A DNA stretch of 64,000 nt from JBAZLV01 sp964586075 (GCA_964586075.1 CAZPGZ010000005.1:83197-147196); one strand, 5' to 3'. Positions 23,138 to 33,411 are shown, numbered from the stretch's first letter. The notes: generated by a model not told the origin, from the letters alone. Numbers and translations: made by a program.

Positions 23138-25810
23138 ATGAAGAGAGTGAAAAAATTACAATATATTCTGGTTGTGGCATTAATTTGCCTGCTGGTACCG
23201 TTTCAGGCATGGTCTGTTGAAAATTCGGGTATACTCCGCGCAACGCTTGCCAACGGTCTTAAGGTAGTAATTGTACAGAATACGCTCGCTCCTGTAGTGA
23301 CTACTGAAGTGAATTATCTTGTTGGTTCAAATGAAGCGCCGGACGGATTTCCCGGAACGGCACACGCGCTGGAGCATATGATGTTCCGGGGCACTTCGGA
23401 GCTCTCGGCAGCTCAGCTTGCCAGGATAATCGCGCTTATGGGGGGGGATTTTAACGCCGATACGCAGCAGACCGTGACCCAGTATTTTCTCACAGTGCCC
23501 AAGGATGATCTTGATACGGCACTTCACCTGGAAGCTGTGCGAATGAAAGACGTCCTTGCATCTGAGGTCTTATGGAATCAGGAGCGTGGAGCGATCGAAC
23601 AGGAGGTGGCTCAGGATCTTTCCAATCCAGAGTATGTTTTTTTTAAACAACTTCTGGAAGAAATGTTTAAAGGCACTCCGTACGCTCATGATGCATTGGG
23701 CACCCGTCCTTCGTTTGATAAAACGACGGGAGCAAAACTGAAGGAATTCTATAGCACATGGTACGCACCGAATAATGCAATTCTTGTCATCGTGGGTGAT
23801 GTAGATCCGGCAAAGACTTTTACTAAGGTAAAAGAATTATTTGAAACGATTCCCGCAAAATCTGTGCCATCTCGGTCAGCAATTAACTTGAAGCCAATGA
23901 AGCCCGTGAGCATTGCCATTGATACGGATCGTCCGTACGGTTTAGCCATTGTAGCATATCGGCTACCAGGGTATGACAGCCCTGACTATGCAGCGGGACA
24001 AATCCTGGCCGATGTTCTCAACAGCAGTCGTGGAAATCTCTATCAACTTGTAGTCGAGGGGAAGGCTCTCTTTACCGGATTCGATGGAGGATCGTTGCCA
24101 AAAGCATCGTTTGGTTTCGCATCAGCAGCGTTTCCTCCGGGAGGTGATGGCGCAGCACTAGTCACAACAATAAAAAGTATTATTTCAAAATATGGAGTGA
24201 ATGGAGTTCCGGAAGATATAGTCGAAGCTTCAAAACGTCACGAAATTACGGAAGCGGCACTTCAGACAAACTCTATTTCAGGTCTTGCAGCTGTATGGTC
24301 TCAAGCGCTTGCGGTTGAAGGTCGCATCTCTCCAGAGGATGATATTACTGCGATTAGAAACGTAACCGTTGCAGATGTAAACCGGGTGCTCCGAGAATAT
24401 TTGGTAAATGATACGGCGATTACTGCCGTACTTACGCCACGTCCGTCTGGCAAACCGGTCACAGCAAAAGGATTTGGAGGTGGGGAGTCTTTTGCTTCCA
24501 AAGGAACTAAGGCTGTGGTCCTGCCTGCATGGGCAAAGAAAATCGAATCTGTACCGAAATTACCGGCTTCTGGTAAGCATCCCACGGTCTATAATCTCAC
24601 CAACGGTATACGTCTGATTGTCCAAACAGAAAGTGTGAGCCGAACGATCAGTGTGTTTGGGGGGATCAAAAGCAGACCGGAGATTCAGCAACCATTTGGT
24701 AAAGAAGGTGTAGCAGACGTACTGGGCGATCTTTTATCATATGGGACAACATCACTTGATCGACTTGCATTCCAAAAAGCGCAGGACGATATTGGAGCCT
24801 CTATCTCGACTGGTACAAAATTTACGCTTAAAGTAATGTCAGATCAATTCGATCGCGGAATGGCACTCCTCGCAGATAATTTACTACATCCGGCGTTTCC
24901 CGAATCTGCCTTCGAAATAGTGCGACAAAACAGCATAGCTTCACTAAGCGGTGAGCTTAAAAGCCCAGCGTATCTGACCCAGCGTGCACTTCGTGAGGCC
25001 CTTTATCCGAAAAACGATCCGTCGCTTCGTGAAGCAGCTCCCGAGACAGTAAAGAAACTGACATTAAGTGATGTCCGAGAGTATTACACACGCGTGTTTC
25101 GTCCTGACCTGACAACAATTGTCATTGCCGGCAATGTGGCACCGAGCCAGGCGCGAGCCGTTGTAGAAAAGTACTTTGGCGCATGGAAAGCGTATGGCGC
25201 AAAACCAGCCATAGAACTTCCACCTGTTCCGATAAATAAACCATCCACCGTTTCAGTGGCTGATGCGAGCAGAAGTCAGGATCAGGTAACCCTTGCCCAA
25301 ACAATCGGGATTAACCGTATCCATCCTGATTATTATAAACTTGTTCTTGGCAATCATGTGTTATCCGGCGGGTTCTATGCTTCGCGATTGTATCATGATC
25401 TGCGGGAACAACGCGGTTTGGTTTATAATGTAGAATCGTTTATCGAGGCAAAAAAGACGCGTTCGATTTTTGGTGTGGTTTTTGCCAGCGATCCACAAAA
25501 TGTATTCAAGGCGCGCGCGTTGGTTGAACAGAACATTCGTGATATGCAGGCAACTCCGGCAACTGAAGAAGAACTTTTGCAGGCGAAGATACTTCTACTA
25601 AGGCGACTTCCTCTTTCGGAAGCAAGCGTGGACGGCCTTGCTGAAGGTCTGCTTTTCCGGTCTTTGGAGGATATTCCACTCGATGAACCTGTCATTGCCG
25701 GGAAACATTACCTTGAGACATCGGGAGAACAAGTTCGGGATGCGTTTGCCAAGTGGATTAGATCTGACAACTTTGTCCAGGTCACGATGGGGCCAAATAC
25801 GAATAAGTAA
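23138..25810 (+). CDS. Zinc peptidase, M16 (pitrilysin) family, fused double unit
   Basis: An 890-residue exported peptidase. A signal peptide (ILVVALICLLVPFQAWS) leads to an active M16 half with the inverted zinc motif HALEH (residues 74-78, in GTAHALEHMMFRGTSE) and the distal Glu in ERGAIEQEV. The second half (from about residue 490) repeats the fold but lacks HxxEH, as in pitrilysin-type clam-shell enzymes. It probably clears peptides in the periplasm, perhaps products of the upstream HtrA. A 170-base gap separates them. Confidence 0.9.
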   Translation: MKRVKKLQYILVVALICLLVPFQAWSVENSGILRATLANGLKVVIVQNTLAPVVTTEVNYLVGSNEAPDGFPGTAHALEHMMFRGTSELSAAQLARIIALMGGDFNADTQQTVTQYFLTVPKDDLDTALHLEAVRMKDVLASEVLWNQERGAIEQEVAQDLSNPEYVFFKQLLEEMFKGTPYAHDALGTRPSFDKTTGAKLKEFYSTWYAPNNAILVIVGDVDPAKTFTKVKELFETIPAKSVPSRSAINLKPMKPVSIAIDTDRPYGLAIVAYRLPGYDSPDYAAGQILADVLNSSRGNLYQLVVEGKALFTGFDGGSLPKASFGFASAAFPPGGDGAALVTTIKSIISKYGVNGVPEDIVEASKRHEITEAALQTNSISGLAAVWSQALAVEGRISPEDDITAIRNVTVADVNRVLREYLVNDTAITAVLTPRPSGKPVTAKGFGGGESFASKGTKAVVLPAWAKKIESVPKLPASGKHPTVYNLTNGIRLIVQTESVSRTISVFGGIKSRPEIQQPFGKEGVADVLGDLLSYGTTSLDRLAFQKAQDDIGASISTGTKFTLKVMSDQFDRGMALLADNLLHPAFPESAFEIVRQNSIASLSGELKSPAYLTQRALREALYPKNDPSLREAAPETVKKLTLSDVREYYTRVFRPDLTTIVIAGNVAPSQARAVVEKYFGAWKAYGAKPAIELPPVPINKPSTVSVADASRSQDQVTLAQTIGINRIHPDYYKLVLGNHVLSGGFYASRLYHDLREQRGLVYNVESFIEAKKTRSIFGVVFASDPQNVFKARALVEQNIRDMQATPATEEELLQAKILLLRRLPLSEASVDGLAEGLLFRSLEDIPLDEPVIAGKHYLETSGEQVRDAFAKWIRSDNFVQVTMGPNTNK

Positions 25811-26154
25811 ATACTTTTTTCGTCTTTAAAGTTGTGATATGTATTTTTGCTTCTTAAGGCAGACAAGACCGCTAAAATGTCGTCGTTGTAATACTGCAAA
25901 CAAAGCTTAATTTGTATAAGGATTCAGCTGCCATTTTCGGTGAAATATTTTTTGGACTTCATCGTATTGCAGTGTTTTGGCTTTTCGTTTATCACATTTA
26001 TTATATGACTGTTCCTACTCTTCCAGCATTTACGCTTCCTTCGAAAAAAATACTAACAGCGAGAAGGTTGCCGCTTCAAAAATCGCATCAATCTTCATAA
26101 AGGCTGAAATATTCCTTGAAATCAGATGGGGAGATAATATCAAGGAAGGTTCTC
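25811..26154. other. Intergenic region, nothing recognised
   Basis: A 344-base AT-rich gap before the P-type ATPase. Short frames here have no ribosome site or motif. It presumably holds the ATPase promoter. Confidence 0.5.
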
Positions 26155-28581
26155 ATGGATGAAACCGTAAGAAACACATCAGAATATAAGAGGAACTCGC
26201 TGGAAGAGGCGTTTAAACTTTTGGCGACTAGCGCAAACGGTCTAAACACTGCAGAAGCGGCAAGGCGCCTTGACACATTTGGTCTTAACGAAATATCTGA
26301 AAAAAAGAAAAGCCCGTTACTTCAGTTTCTCCGACGGTATTGGGGGCCCATGCCATGGCTATTAGAGCTGGCAATGGTACTCTCTTTTTTTTTACACCAT
26401 ACTCTTGAAGGAATCATTATCTTCGTGCTGCTTACTGTAAACGCCATTATAGGTCATCTCCATTTTCGGGAATCTCAAAAAGCGGTGGAACTCCTTAAGA
26501 AAAAATTAGCCGTTAAGGCAAGAGTACTACGCGACAATAAATGGTTAGTGATTGAGTCTAGGGATATCGTGCCCGGTGATATTGTTGTCGTTGGGTTAGG
26601 AGATATTATACCGGCAGATGCAAAGATTGTGAGCGGAGACCTCTCAGTCGACGCATCGGCATTAACCGGTGAATCTCTTCCGGTGGAAGTGAGCCAATCG
26701 GACATTATTTACTCAAGCGCAGTTGTAAAGAGGGGTGAAGCAAAGTGCGTCGTGGTAAACACTGGCGCACACACGTATTTCGGAAAGACTGCAGAACTTG
26801 TCGAAATAGCAAAACCCAAATCCCATCAGGAAGCGGTCATGATGGCCATAGTCAAATACATGATGTATTTCGGCGTAATCGCACTGATTCTAGTTCTAAC
26901 ATATGGGCTATTCATGAATGGTCATGAACATATAGTCACCGTGTTGACCTTGGCCGTAATTTTTCTCATGGGCGCAGTTCCTGTGGCACTTCCAGCTGTA
27001 CTCACAATTGTCCAAGCAGTGGGCGCAATGGATTTGACCAGAAAGGCTGTGTTGGTAACCAGGCTTGATTCGATTGAAGATGCGGCTTCAATCGATGTTC
27101 TTTGCTTTGACAAAACCGGGACCATAACGCAGAACAGGTTGTCAGTGCAGGATGCTGTTCCATTTTTCGGGTTTCGGAAAGAAGATGTTATCAGCACTGC
27201 CGCGCTAGCCTCCCAAAGTGAAAGCCTGGATCCGATTGATAAGGCGGTCTTTGAATATATCAAAACTACGGACGCCAATCTCCAATCTTACCATCAAATA
27301 TCGTTTACACCCTTTGACCCTTCGATTAAAAGAACAGAGGCTGTTATTGAATCCGGAAGAAATCGCTTTAAAGTTGTTAAGGGTGCTGCACAGGTAGTCA
27401 TGTCTTTGTGCCGCAGTATGGATCGGGCAGTACGGGAAGAGGCGAGTCGAAAAGTGGATGAATTATCCAAAACAGGATATAGAACACTTGCAATTGCACG
27501 ATCGGAATTTAATCGTCTGGACGACCTGTCATTCATCGGTTTGCTGTCACTGGCAGACCCCCCCAGACCGGAATCGAAAAGCATGATAGATCAGGTGCGA
27601 AAACTGGGTATTAAACCCATAATGCTTACAGGCGACAATATCGCAATAGCAAGAGAAATAGCAGGCCAAGTAGGGATAGGGAACAAAATTATCAAAATGG
27701 CCGATATCCAGGATTTAAGCGAAGGAGAAAAGTCTAAAATTGTGGGAGAGTCTGACGGTCTGGCAGAAATCTATCCAGAGGACAAATATAAGATTGTAAA
27801 ATTCTTACAATCTCACGGTCATATGGTCGGAATGACCGGGGACGGAGTGAATGACGCACCAGCCCTCAAACAGGCGGAAATGGGAATCGCAGTGAGCAAC
27901 TCGACAGACGTGGCAAAAGCATCGGCGAGCGTGGTGTTGACCGAGCCGGGTATTGGTGTGATTATCGATGCTGTAACCATAAGCAGGCAAACTTACCAGC
28001 GAATGCTTACCTGGGTTCTTAATAAAGTTACGAAAGTCATTGAGTTCGTCGGGCTCATTACACTTAGTTTTTTCTGGCTCCACGATATTGTGTTGTCCCT
28101 TTTAGGGATGTCTCTACTTGTGTTCGCCAATGATTTTGTAACGATGTCACTGGCGACTGACAGAGTGACCTCTACACCCAATCCGAACAGATGGGACGTC
28201 AGGCGCATCACGCTTGCATCGCTCGTACCTGGTCTGTTTTTAGTTGCTGAAGGTATGCTCGTGATTCTAATGGGGAGAAAATATTTTCATCTCGAATGGG
28301 AACAACTTCGCACTCTTGTCATGCTAAATCTTATCTTTAACAGCCAATTCAGGGTGCTGATCGTACGGGAAAGACGGCACTTTTGGTCATCATTGCCCGG
28401 CAGAGATTTGCTAGTCCTGAGTGCAATAACTATAGCTGGGACTGCAGCACTTGGAGTTCTCGGTATTATTGTCCCTTCGCTCACATTTATGCAAGTCAGT
28501 GCAGTACTAGGATTTTCTATCCTCTTTACTCTCGGTATAGATTTTCCCAAGTACTATTTTTTCAGAAAATTTAGATTATAG
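26155..28581 (+). CDS. P-type ATPase, plasma-membrane proton-pump type (P3A)
   Basis: An 808-residue cation pump. Order: N-terminal cation-ATPase domain, membrane spans, actuator motif ALTGESLPVE, spans with PVALPAVL, phosphorylation site CFDKTGTITQN, nucleotide domain, MLTGDN, and hinge GDGVNDAPALKQAEMG, then the C-terminal spans. DPPRPESKSMIDQ and overall length match H+-exporting P3A ATPases of plants, archaea and some bacteria rather than calcium pumps. It would export protons across the inner membrane. Start at 26155 follows AAGGAAGG; an ATG at 26116 lacks a site. Confidence 0.9.
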   Translation: MDETVRNTSEYKRNSLEEAFKLLATSANGLNTAEAARRLDTFGLNEISEKKKSPLLQFLRRYWGPMPWLLELAMVLSFFLHHTLEGIIIFVLLTVNAIIGHLHFRESQKAVELLKKKLAVKARVLRDNKWLVIESRDIVPGDIVVVGLGDIIPADAKIVSGDLSVDASALTGESLPVEVSQSDIIYSSAVVKRGEAKCVVVNTGAHTYFGKTAELVEIAKPKSHQEAVMMAIVKYMMYFGVIALILVLTYGLFMNGHEHIVTVLTLAVIFLMGAVPVALPAVLTIVQAVGAMDLTRKAVLVTRLDSIEDAASIDVLCFDKTGTITQNRLSVQDAVPFFGFRKEDVISTAALASQSESLDPIDKAVFEYIKTTDANLQSYHQISFTPFDPSIKRTEAVIESGRNRFKVVKGAAQVVMSLCRSMDRAVREEASRKVDELSKTGYRTLAIARSEFNRLDDLSFIGLLSLADPPRPESKSMIDQVRKLGIKPIMLTGDNIAIAREIAGQVGIGNKIIKMADIQDLSEGEKSKIVGESDGLAEIYPEDKYKIVKFLQSHGHMVGMTGDGVNDAPALKQAEMGIAVSNSTDVAKASASVVLTEPGIGVIIDAVTISRQTYQRMLTWVLNKVTKVIEFVGLITLSFFWLHDIVLSLLGMSLLVFANDFVTMSLATDRVTSTPNPNRWDVRRITLASLVPGLFLVAEGMLVILMGRKYFHLEWEQLRTLVMLNLIFNSQFRVLIVRERRHFWSSLPGRDLLVLSAITIAGTAALGVLGIIVPSLTFMQVSAVLGFSILFTLGIDFPKYYFFRKFRL

Positions 28582-28599
28582 CGACAGGAGAATTTTTTG

Positions 28600-28920
28600 A
28601 TGCCTAAAAGTTTCGACGATGGAAAAAATGAAAATATATCAAAACATATTCTTCCTACTTCTTCAAATCTATTGGGGTTGTGTTTTATTTTAATCAATTT
28701 TTTAAAATTCCTGAAATTAAGCAAAAAAGTAGACCTTGCTCTTGAAATATTCGTTGGAATGGCAATAACGTTATTTCTTGTAGCTAGTGTGCTATCATAT
28801 ATGTCCATGAGGAGTAAAAAAAAGGGCGTTTATTATGAAAAAATTGCTGATATTTTTTTTCTGACAGGCCTTCTATTTATAACAGCACTGTCATTGCTGG
28901 TAGTTTTTGAAGTATTCTAG
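28600..28920 (+). CDS. Small membrane protein, unknown function
   Basis: A 106-residue protein with three hydrophobic spans (LLGLCFILINFLKFL, LEIFVGMAITLFLVASVLSYM, IFFLTGLLFITALSLLVVFEVF) and a basic loop (RSKKKG). It starts 18 bases after the P-type ATPase stop behind AGGAGA, so it is probably co-transcribed; a partner role for the pump is possible but not shown by any motif. Confidence 0.6.
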   Translation: MPKSFDDGKNENISKHILPTSSNLLGLCFILINFLKFLKLSKKVDLALEIFVGMAITLFLVASVLSYMSMRSKKKGVYYEKIADIFFLTGLLFITALSLLVVFEVF

Positions 28921-29260
28921 GTCGTAGATAATGATAATTATCGTGGATGGCTGTCATGTATCATAATAAATGAATGTTGTTGTCGTTATGACAAGTACTC
29001 TTTTAATAAATCATGACTGAGTTTTCTGTCGAGTTTGCCGCGGGGGTGAATATTATCCCTACCCTAGTATTCTAAGGGAGAGCGAACATTCCCTGATTTG
29101 CATGATCGGTGTTTAACCTTTTTACGGTGCATTTTTTTTAATCAGATGATTAAAATATATCTCCAGCAAGAAATCCGCATTCAATACTGCACTCACCGCG
29201 CTATCTGATCTCTTCAACATTATCAATCAGTTATCCTCCATGGTACCTGCCTCTCTCTCG
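28921..29260. other. Upstream region of the porin-amt-glnK operon
   Basis: A roughly 340-base gap holding the second 34-bp repeat (29128-29161) and leading to the sigma-54 promoter. No NtrC box pair could be identified by eye. Confidence 0.5.
29128..29161. repeat. 34-bp repeat with inverted-repeat core, copy 2
   Basis: One base different from the copy at 19775-19808. The 20-base symmetric core is at 29136-29155. This copy lies about 100 bases upstream of a sigma-54 promoter, a position where an activator could bind. Confidence 0.65.
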
Positions 29261-29276
29261 TGGCATATGCCTTGCA
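29261..29276 (+). promoter_or_regulatory. Sigma-54 promoter of porin-amt-glnK operon
   Basis: TGGCAT-ATGCC-TTGCA, correct spacing and both GG and GC dinucleotides. It closely resembles the glnB-amt promoter at 35600 (TGGCAT-ACGCC-TTGCT). Confidence 0.82.
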
Positions 29277-29389
29277 AAATATCACAGTAAGGAAGTTGTT
29301 TATACACAACTTTCAGAAGGCTCCGGAGGCTTTCATAAAAATATCCTGCTCGGACAGAACAGGAGAATCAGAAAGAGAGGGAGGAACGT

Positions 29390-30505
29390 ATGAGTAAAAC
29401 AGTTAAGACTTTGTGTGCAGCGCTGCTTCTTGCGGGCGTAACAATGTTCGGTTCTCCGGTATTTGCAGAAGATGCAAAACCGGCATCCGGACCAAATGTA
29501 GATGAAATTAAAAAAGCACTCGGTTTGAGCATCTATCTTCAGGGTAGCTATAACTATAATTTCAACAGCCCTGATTCCGGGTTGAATGATCTCAGATCAT
29601 TTGATCAAAAAGCTAATAGCTTTATGCTGGATCTAGCACAGATAGTTTTTGCCAAGGACCCCTCAACACCGAATAGCCTTGGTTTTAAGGTAAAATTTAA
29701 TGCCGGCGAGACCGCAAAGTATATTCACGCCACTGGGTTGGGAACATCTGATCAGCCTTTTGACTTAACAGAGGCCTATATCAGCTATCTTGCACCTCTC
29801 GGCAAAGGAGTGCGGATTGATTTCGGTAAAATGGGAACATTTATCGGAGCGGAAGTCATCGAAGCACGCGACAACCCAAACTACTCCCGTTCATTCTTAT
29901 TTAACTATGCCGAACCGCTTACCCATACAGGCATCAAAGTCGGATATAATTTTACCGATGCTTTATCAGCGGCTATTCTGGCAGTCAACGGATGGGACAA
30001 CGTAAGCGATAATAACAAGGGTAAATCCTATGGCCTCAGCATTGGTTTTGCACCGGCTGATCAGTTTTCCGGCAGCCTCAATTTAATAACCGGTCCGGAA
30101 CAGAACAATAATAACAGCAACAAACGGTCACTGGCCGACCTAGTGGCCACGATTAAACCAGTCAAACCGCTTTCAATCATTTTGAACGCTGATCTTGGGT
30201 ATGAAGAAAAAGCTGCAAACGACCTGAATGCAAGCTGGCATGGTATTTCCACGATTGTAAAATATGACATCTCCGATATGCACAGCGTCGCGCTCAGAGG
30301 TGAATACTTCAACGATCGCAATGGAGCTAGAACCGGCACCGCCCAGGAAATGAAGGAAATAACACTGACCTGGGAGACCCGGCTGCTTAACAGCCTGATT
30401 CTGAGGCCGGAATACCGGCATGACTGGTCGAACAGAAACTCGTTTGACGGTAATACGAAAAAGCAGCAGGACACGTTGGCACTGGGTGTTATGTACACGT
30501 GGTAA
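29390..30505 (+). CDS. Outer-membrane porin, beta-barrel porin-2 type
   Basis: A 371-residue exported protein. Signal peptide ends at SPVFA; the mature part begins DAKPASGPNVDEIKKALGLSIYLQGSYNYNF and continues as alternating beta strands (RIDFGKMGTFIGAEVIEARDNPNYSRSFLF) to a terminal aromatic (LALGVMYTW). This matches the OmpL-like beta-barrel porin-2 family that often precedes amtB in anaerobic bacteria. Expressed from the nitrogen-type promoter, it probably admits ammonium or small nitrogen compounds. Confidence 0.8.
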   Translation: MSKTVKTLCAALLLAGVTMFGSPVFAEDAKPASGPNVDEIKKALGLSIYLQGSYNYNFNSPDSGLNDLRSFDQKANSFMLDLAQIVFAKDPSTPNSLGFKVKFNAGETAKYIHATGLGTSDQPFDLTEAYISYLAPLGKGVRIDFGKMGTFIGAEVIEARDNPNYSRSFLFNYAEPLTHTGIKVGYNFTDALSAAILAVNGWDNVSDNNKGKSYGLSIGFAPADQFSGSLNLITGPEQNNNNSNKRSLADLVATIKPVKPLSIILNADLGYEEKAANDLNASWHGISTIVKYDISDMHSVALRGEYFNDRNGARTGTAQEMKEITLTWETRLLNSLILRPEYRHDWSNRNSFDGNTKKQQDTLALGVMYTW

Positions 30506-30540
30506 ACCAGCAACAGTAATGCATAAGATAGGAGGTTACA

Positions 30541-31896
30541 ATGAAAGGTATGTTTCTTAAATCAATTGCTTTGGTTGTACTGTTCTTCGCTATGACAGTA
30601 CTTGCGGCTCCCGCAGTCGTTCTGGCGGAAGAGGCCGCGGCACCTGCGGCTGCTGCCGCTGCGGCTCCTGCAGCGCCGCTTAAGATTGACACAGGCGACA
30701 CAGCCTGGATGATTGTTGCAACGGCACTCGTCATGCTGATGACGGTGCCTGGTTTGGCGCTTTTTTACGGCGGTCTGTCAAAACGCAAGGATTCGCTCAA
30801 TACTATGGCCATGAGCTTTGTGGCATTTTGCATTGTGAGCGTTCTTTGGGTTCTCTACGGGTACACGTTTGCATTTGGTACGGATGTAAGCGGTTGGATA
30901 GGAAAAGCGGACAAACTGTTCCTGAGCGGGGTCGGTGTGAACAGCATATCGGATCTTGCTAAGACAATCCCTGAGCTGATATTTGTGGTATTCCAGCTGA
31001 CATTTGCTGCAATCACCGTTGCACTGGCAAGCGGAGCCTACATCGAAAGAATGAAATTTTCTGCGTGGCTGCTTTTCTGCGTACTCTGGCTCAGCTTTGT
31101 ATATGTCCCGATCGCGCACTGGGTCTGGGGCGGAGGATTTCTGGCACAAGCAGGAGCACTGGACTTCGCGGGCGGCACGGTTGTGCATATTAACGCTGGT
31201 ATCGCGGCCCTTGTCGGTGCGCTTGTTCTCGGAAATAGAAAAAGCAAACCTATTCTTCCGAGCAATCTGACGCTGGTTGTGACCGGAGCGGGATTGCTCT
31301 GGTTTGGATGGTTCGGTTTTAATGCGGGTTCTGCGGTTGCTGCGAACGGTCTTGCCGGTGCTGCATTCATCAATACCAACACAGCTACTGCCATGGCTGC
31401 ATTATCATGGATGTTCGTCGAATGGAAACACTCTGGCAAGCCGACCATGCTGGGTCTTGCATCTGGTGCGGTTGGTGGGCTCGTTGCCATCACGCCGGCA
31501 GCGGGTTTTGTAAATATCACCGGAGCACTGGTCATCGGCATCGCAGCGGGCGTTATTCCCTTCTATGCGGTTGCCGTCGTAAAACGGAAACTGGGGTACG
31601 ATGACACCCTTGATGCATTCGGGATTCACGGCGTTGGCGGGACGATTGGCGCGCTTCTTACCGGATTTTTCGCCGATCCAGCAATCAACGATGCAGGTAA
31701 GGGATTGTTCTACGGCAATCCGATCCAGGTGTGGATCCAGATAAAAGCGATTTTGGTGACCGCTGTTTACTGTGCAGTCGTAACATTCATCATATTCATG
31801 ATTGTAAAACTGATCGTTGGTCTGCGTGTCGATGCGGAAGAGGAAACGGTCGGTCTTGATGAAAGCCAGCATGGAGAACATGCCTACAATTCATAA
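30541..31896 (+). CDS. amt: Ammonium transporter 1
   Basis: A 451-residue Amt/AmtB channel with a signal peptide, an Ala/Pro-rich extracellular spacer and about eleven spans. Signatures: DTGDTAWMIVATALVMLMTVPGLALFYGG, FAGGTVVHINAG, and conserved pore His in DAFGIHGVGGTIG. It conducts ammonium/ammonia into the cell. The PII gene 89 bases downstream would encode its cytoplasmic plug. It is second in a porin-amt-PII operon. Confidence 0.95.
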   Translation: MKGMFLKSIALVVLFFAMTVLAAPAVVLAEEAAAPAAAAAAAPAAPLKIDTGDTAWMIVATALVMLMTVPGLALFYGGLSKRKDSLNTMAMSFVAFCIVSVLWVLYGYTFAFGTDVSGWIGKADKLFLSGVGVNSISDLAKTIPELIFVVFQLTFAAITVALASGAYIERMKFSAWLLFCVLWLSFVYVPIAHWVWGGGFLAQAGALDFAGGTVVHINAGIAALVGALVLGNRKSKPILPSNLTLVVTGAGLLWFGWFGFNAGSAVAANGLAGAAFINTNTATAMAALSWMFVEWKHSGKPTMLGLASGAVGGLVAITPAAGFVNITGALVIGIAAGVIPFYAVAVVKRKLGYDDTLDAFGIHGVGGTIGALLTGFFADPAINDAGKGLFYGNPIQVWIQIKAILVTAVYCAVVTFIIFMIVKLIVGLRVDAEEETVGLDESQHGEHAYNS

Positions 31897-31985
31897 TGAA
31901 GCGAGATGTCGTAATGGAAGGAAGACGGGACGGCTCAGGCTGATGGATTGAATCCTATCCCGTGTAGCCTTCACAAGGAGGTACT

Positions 31986-32324
31986 ATGAAAAAGATTGAA
32001 GCCGTAATCAAGCCGTTTAAGCTTGATGAAGTGAAAGACGCGCTGAATGCGCTTGGTGTGCAGGGCATGACCGTGAGCGAAGTGAAGGGGTTTGGTAGGC
32101 AGAAAGGTCATGTGGAACTTTACCGGGGAGCGGAATATGATGTGGCTTTTATTCCGAAGGTAAAGCTGGAAATTGTTGTGCCGGACAGTATTGCTGACAA
32201 GGCAATTTCCACCATACAGGAAAAGGCAAAGACCGGAAAAATCGGTGATGGAAAGATTTTCGTATCGACGATCGAGGAAATTATCAGGATCAGGACCGGC
32301 GAACGCGGTGAAGCAGCGATATAG
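31986..32324 (+). CDS. glnK: PII signal protein 1 (GlnK type)
   Basis: A 112-residue PII protein: MKKIEAVIKPFKLDEVKDALNALGVQGMTVSEVKGFGRQKGHVELYRGAEYDVAFIPKV with the uridylylation Tyr in the T-loop (LYRGAEYDV, Tyr51), and GKIGDGKIFVSTIEE and RTGERGEAAI at the C-loop. It senses 2-oxoglutarate and ATP/ADP and blocks the Amt channel. AAGGAGG precedes the ATG and a strong terminator follows. Confidence 0.95.
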   Translation: MKKIEAVIKPFKLDEVKDALNALGVQGMTVSEVKGFGRQKGHVELYRGAEYDVAFIPKVKLEIVVPDSIADKAISTIQEKAKTGKIGDGKIFVSTIEEIIRIRTGERGEAAI

Positions 32325-32346
32325 CAGGCCGCTGTGATCCTCCCTG

Positions 32347-32383
32347 GGTTGGCATGTTGCATGACATGCCAACCTTTTTTTTT
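32347..32383 (+). terminator. Terminator after glnK
   Basis: An 11-bp perfect stem (GGTTGGCATGT, 32347-32357, with ACATGCCAACC, 32364-32374) and a run of nine T. Confidence 0.92.
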
Positions 32384-32472
32384 GCGCTAGAAAACGGGAC
32401 GCCGTCACAGACAACTATGTGCGAAAAGATGCGGATATGTGTCCGAGAAAAGAAGTGTGTCGTAAGAAATGC

Positions 32473-33411
32473 TCAGCGTTTCCCGCGTTTTTTCAAATTT
32501 CTATGGTCTAAATCGTGGTAGCACTGCGCCTCGGCAAGAAACAACCTCATCTCGGCCGACTCTTCTCCCTCAAAGCGCCTGGTCACTTCTTCATAGGCCG
32601 CCACAGCTTCCGGGAGCTTGTCATACATTTTGTACAGATTCCCTTTGCTTATCAGCGCTTCGGCTGCATATTTTTTGAGTTCTACGGACTGTTCACTGCC
32701 AAAACGTTCGATTACCTCATCATACGCACGTAGTGCCGGGGTCAGATCACGTTCGGGATTGTTGCACTTGAGTGTGTTGCCTTTCCGTATCAAAGCGCCG
32801 GCTACCCATTTTTTAAGTTCAGTTGACTGTTCGCCGGAAAAGCGCCGTACGACATCATCGTAAGCGGAGACAGCCTTTGACAGGTCGTCCCATTCGAACG
32901 TATTACCTTTTCCTATCAGCGCCTCGGCGACTGCCTGCTTGAGTTCGATGGCCTGCTCGTTGCCGTAGCGCGTAATGACTTCTTCATATGCTGCTCTGGA
33001 CTCAGGTTCTTTATACATTTTGTATAAAATGAATCCTTTGTGCAGCAGAGCCCCGGCAACGGATTTTTTAAACTCGGGTGAGTCCTCTTTGCTGCAGCGT
33101 GCCACCACCCTGTCGAAATCTGCAAGAACTTGTTCCAGCTTATGCTGACGACCGAGACCTTTACCGAACAGCGCGTCCGTATAATCAGCGATGCGTTCTG
33201 CATCAGTTCGAAAAGCGGGTGCATCAGAATACAGCCACCCCGCGGGCAACGGCGTGGTTTTTTTTCTGAACAATGCCTGAAGAAATGCTTCCTGCCTGAT
33301 GATGCAATAGGCTGGTGTCGATTCCTGCTCTAATATGTAAAATGCACGTTTTTTGCCAAAAAGCGACAGCAGCTTGTCTGAGAAGGACCGTGGTTCAAGC
33401 GTAATAGGCAT
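32473..33411 (-). CDS. Tetratricopeptide-like repeat protein
   Basis: A 312-residue protein with about five helical repeats, each of the form AYDDVVRRFSGEQSTELKKWVAGALIRKGNTL. The pattern is that of TPR proteins made of repeated 'tally' units known from many bacteria. The N-terminal 60 residues are a different, unrecognised segment (LLSLFGKKRAFYILEQESTPAY). No signal peptide is present, so it is cytoplasmic. Start at 33411 follows AAAGG with good spacing; an ATG at 33426 is possible. It probably binds a protein partner; none is obvious nearby. Confidence 0.7.
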   Translation of the reverse strand: MPITLEPRSFSDKLLSLFGKKRAFYILEQESTPAYCIIRQEAFLQALFRKKTTPLPAGWLYSDAPAFRTDAERIADYTDALFGKGLGRQHKLEQVLADFDRVVARCSKEDSPEFKKSVAGALLHKGFILYKMYKEPESRAAYEEVITRYGNEQAIELKQAVAEALIGKGNTFEWDDLSKAVSAYDDVVRRFSGEQSTELKKWVAGALIRKGNTLKCNNPERDLTPALRAYDEVIERFGSEQSVELKKYAAEALISKGNLYKMYDKLPEAVAAYEEVTRRFEGEESAEMRLFLAEAQCYHDLDHRNLKKRGKR

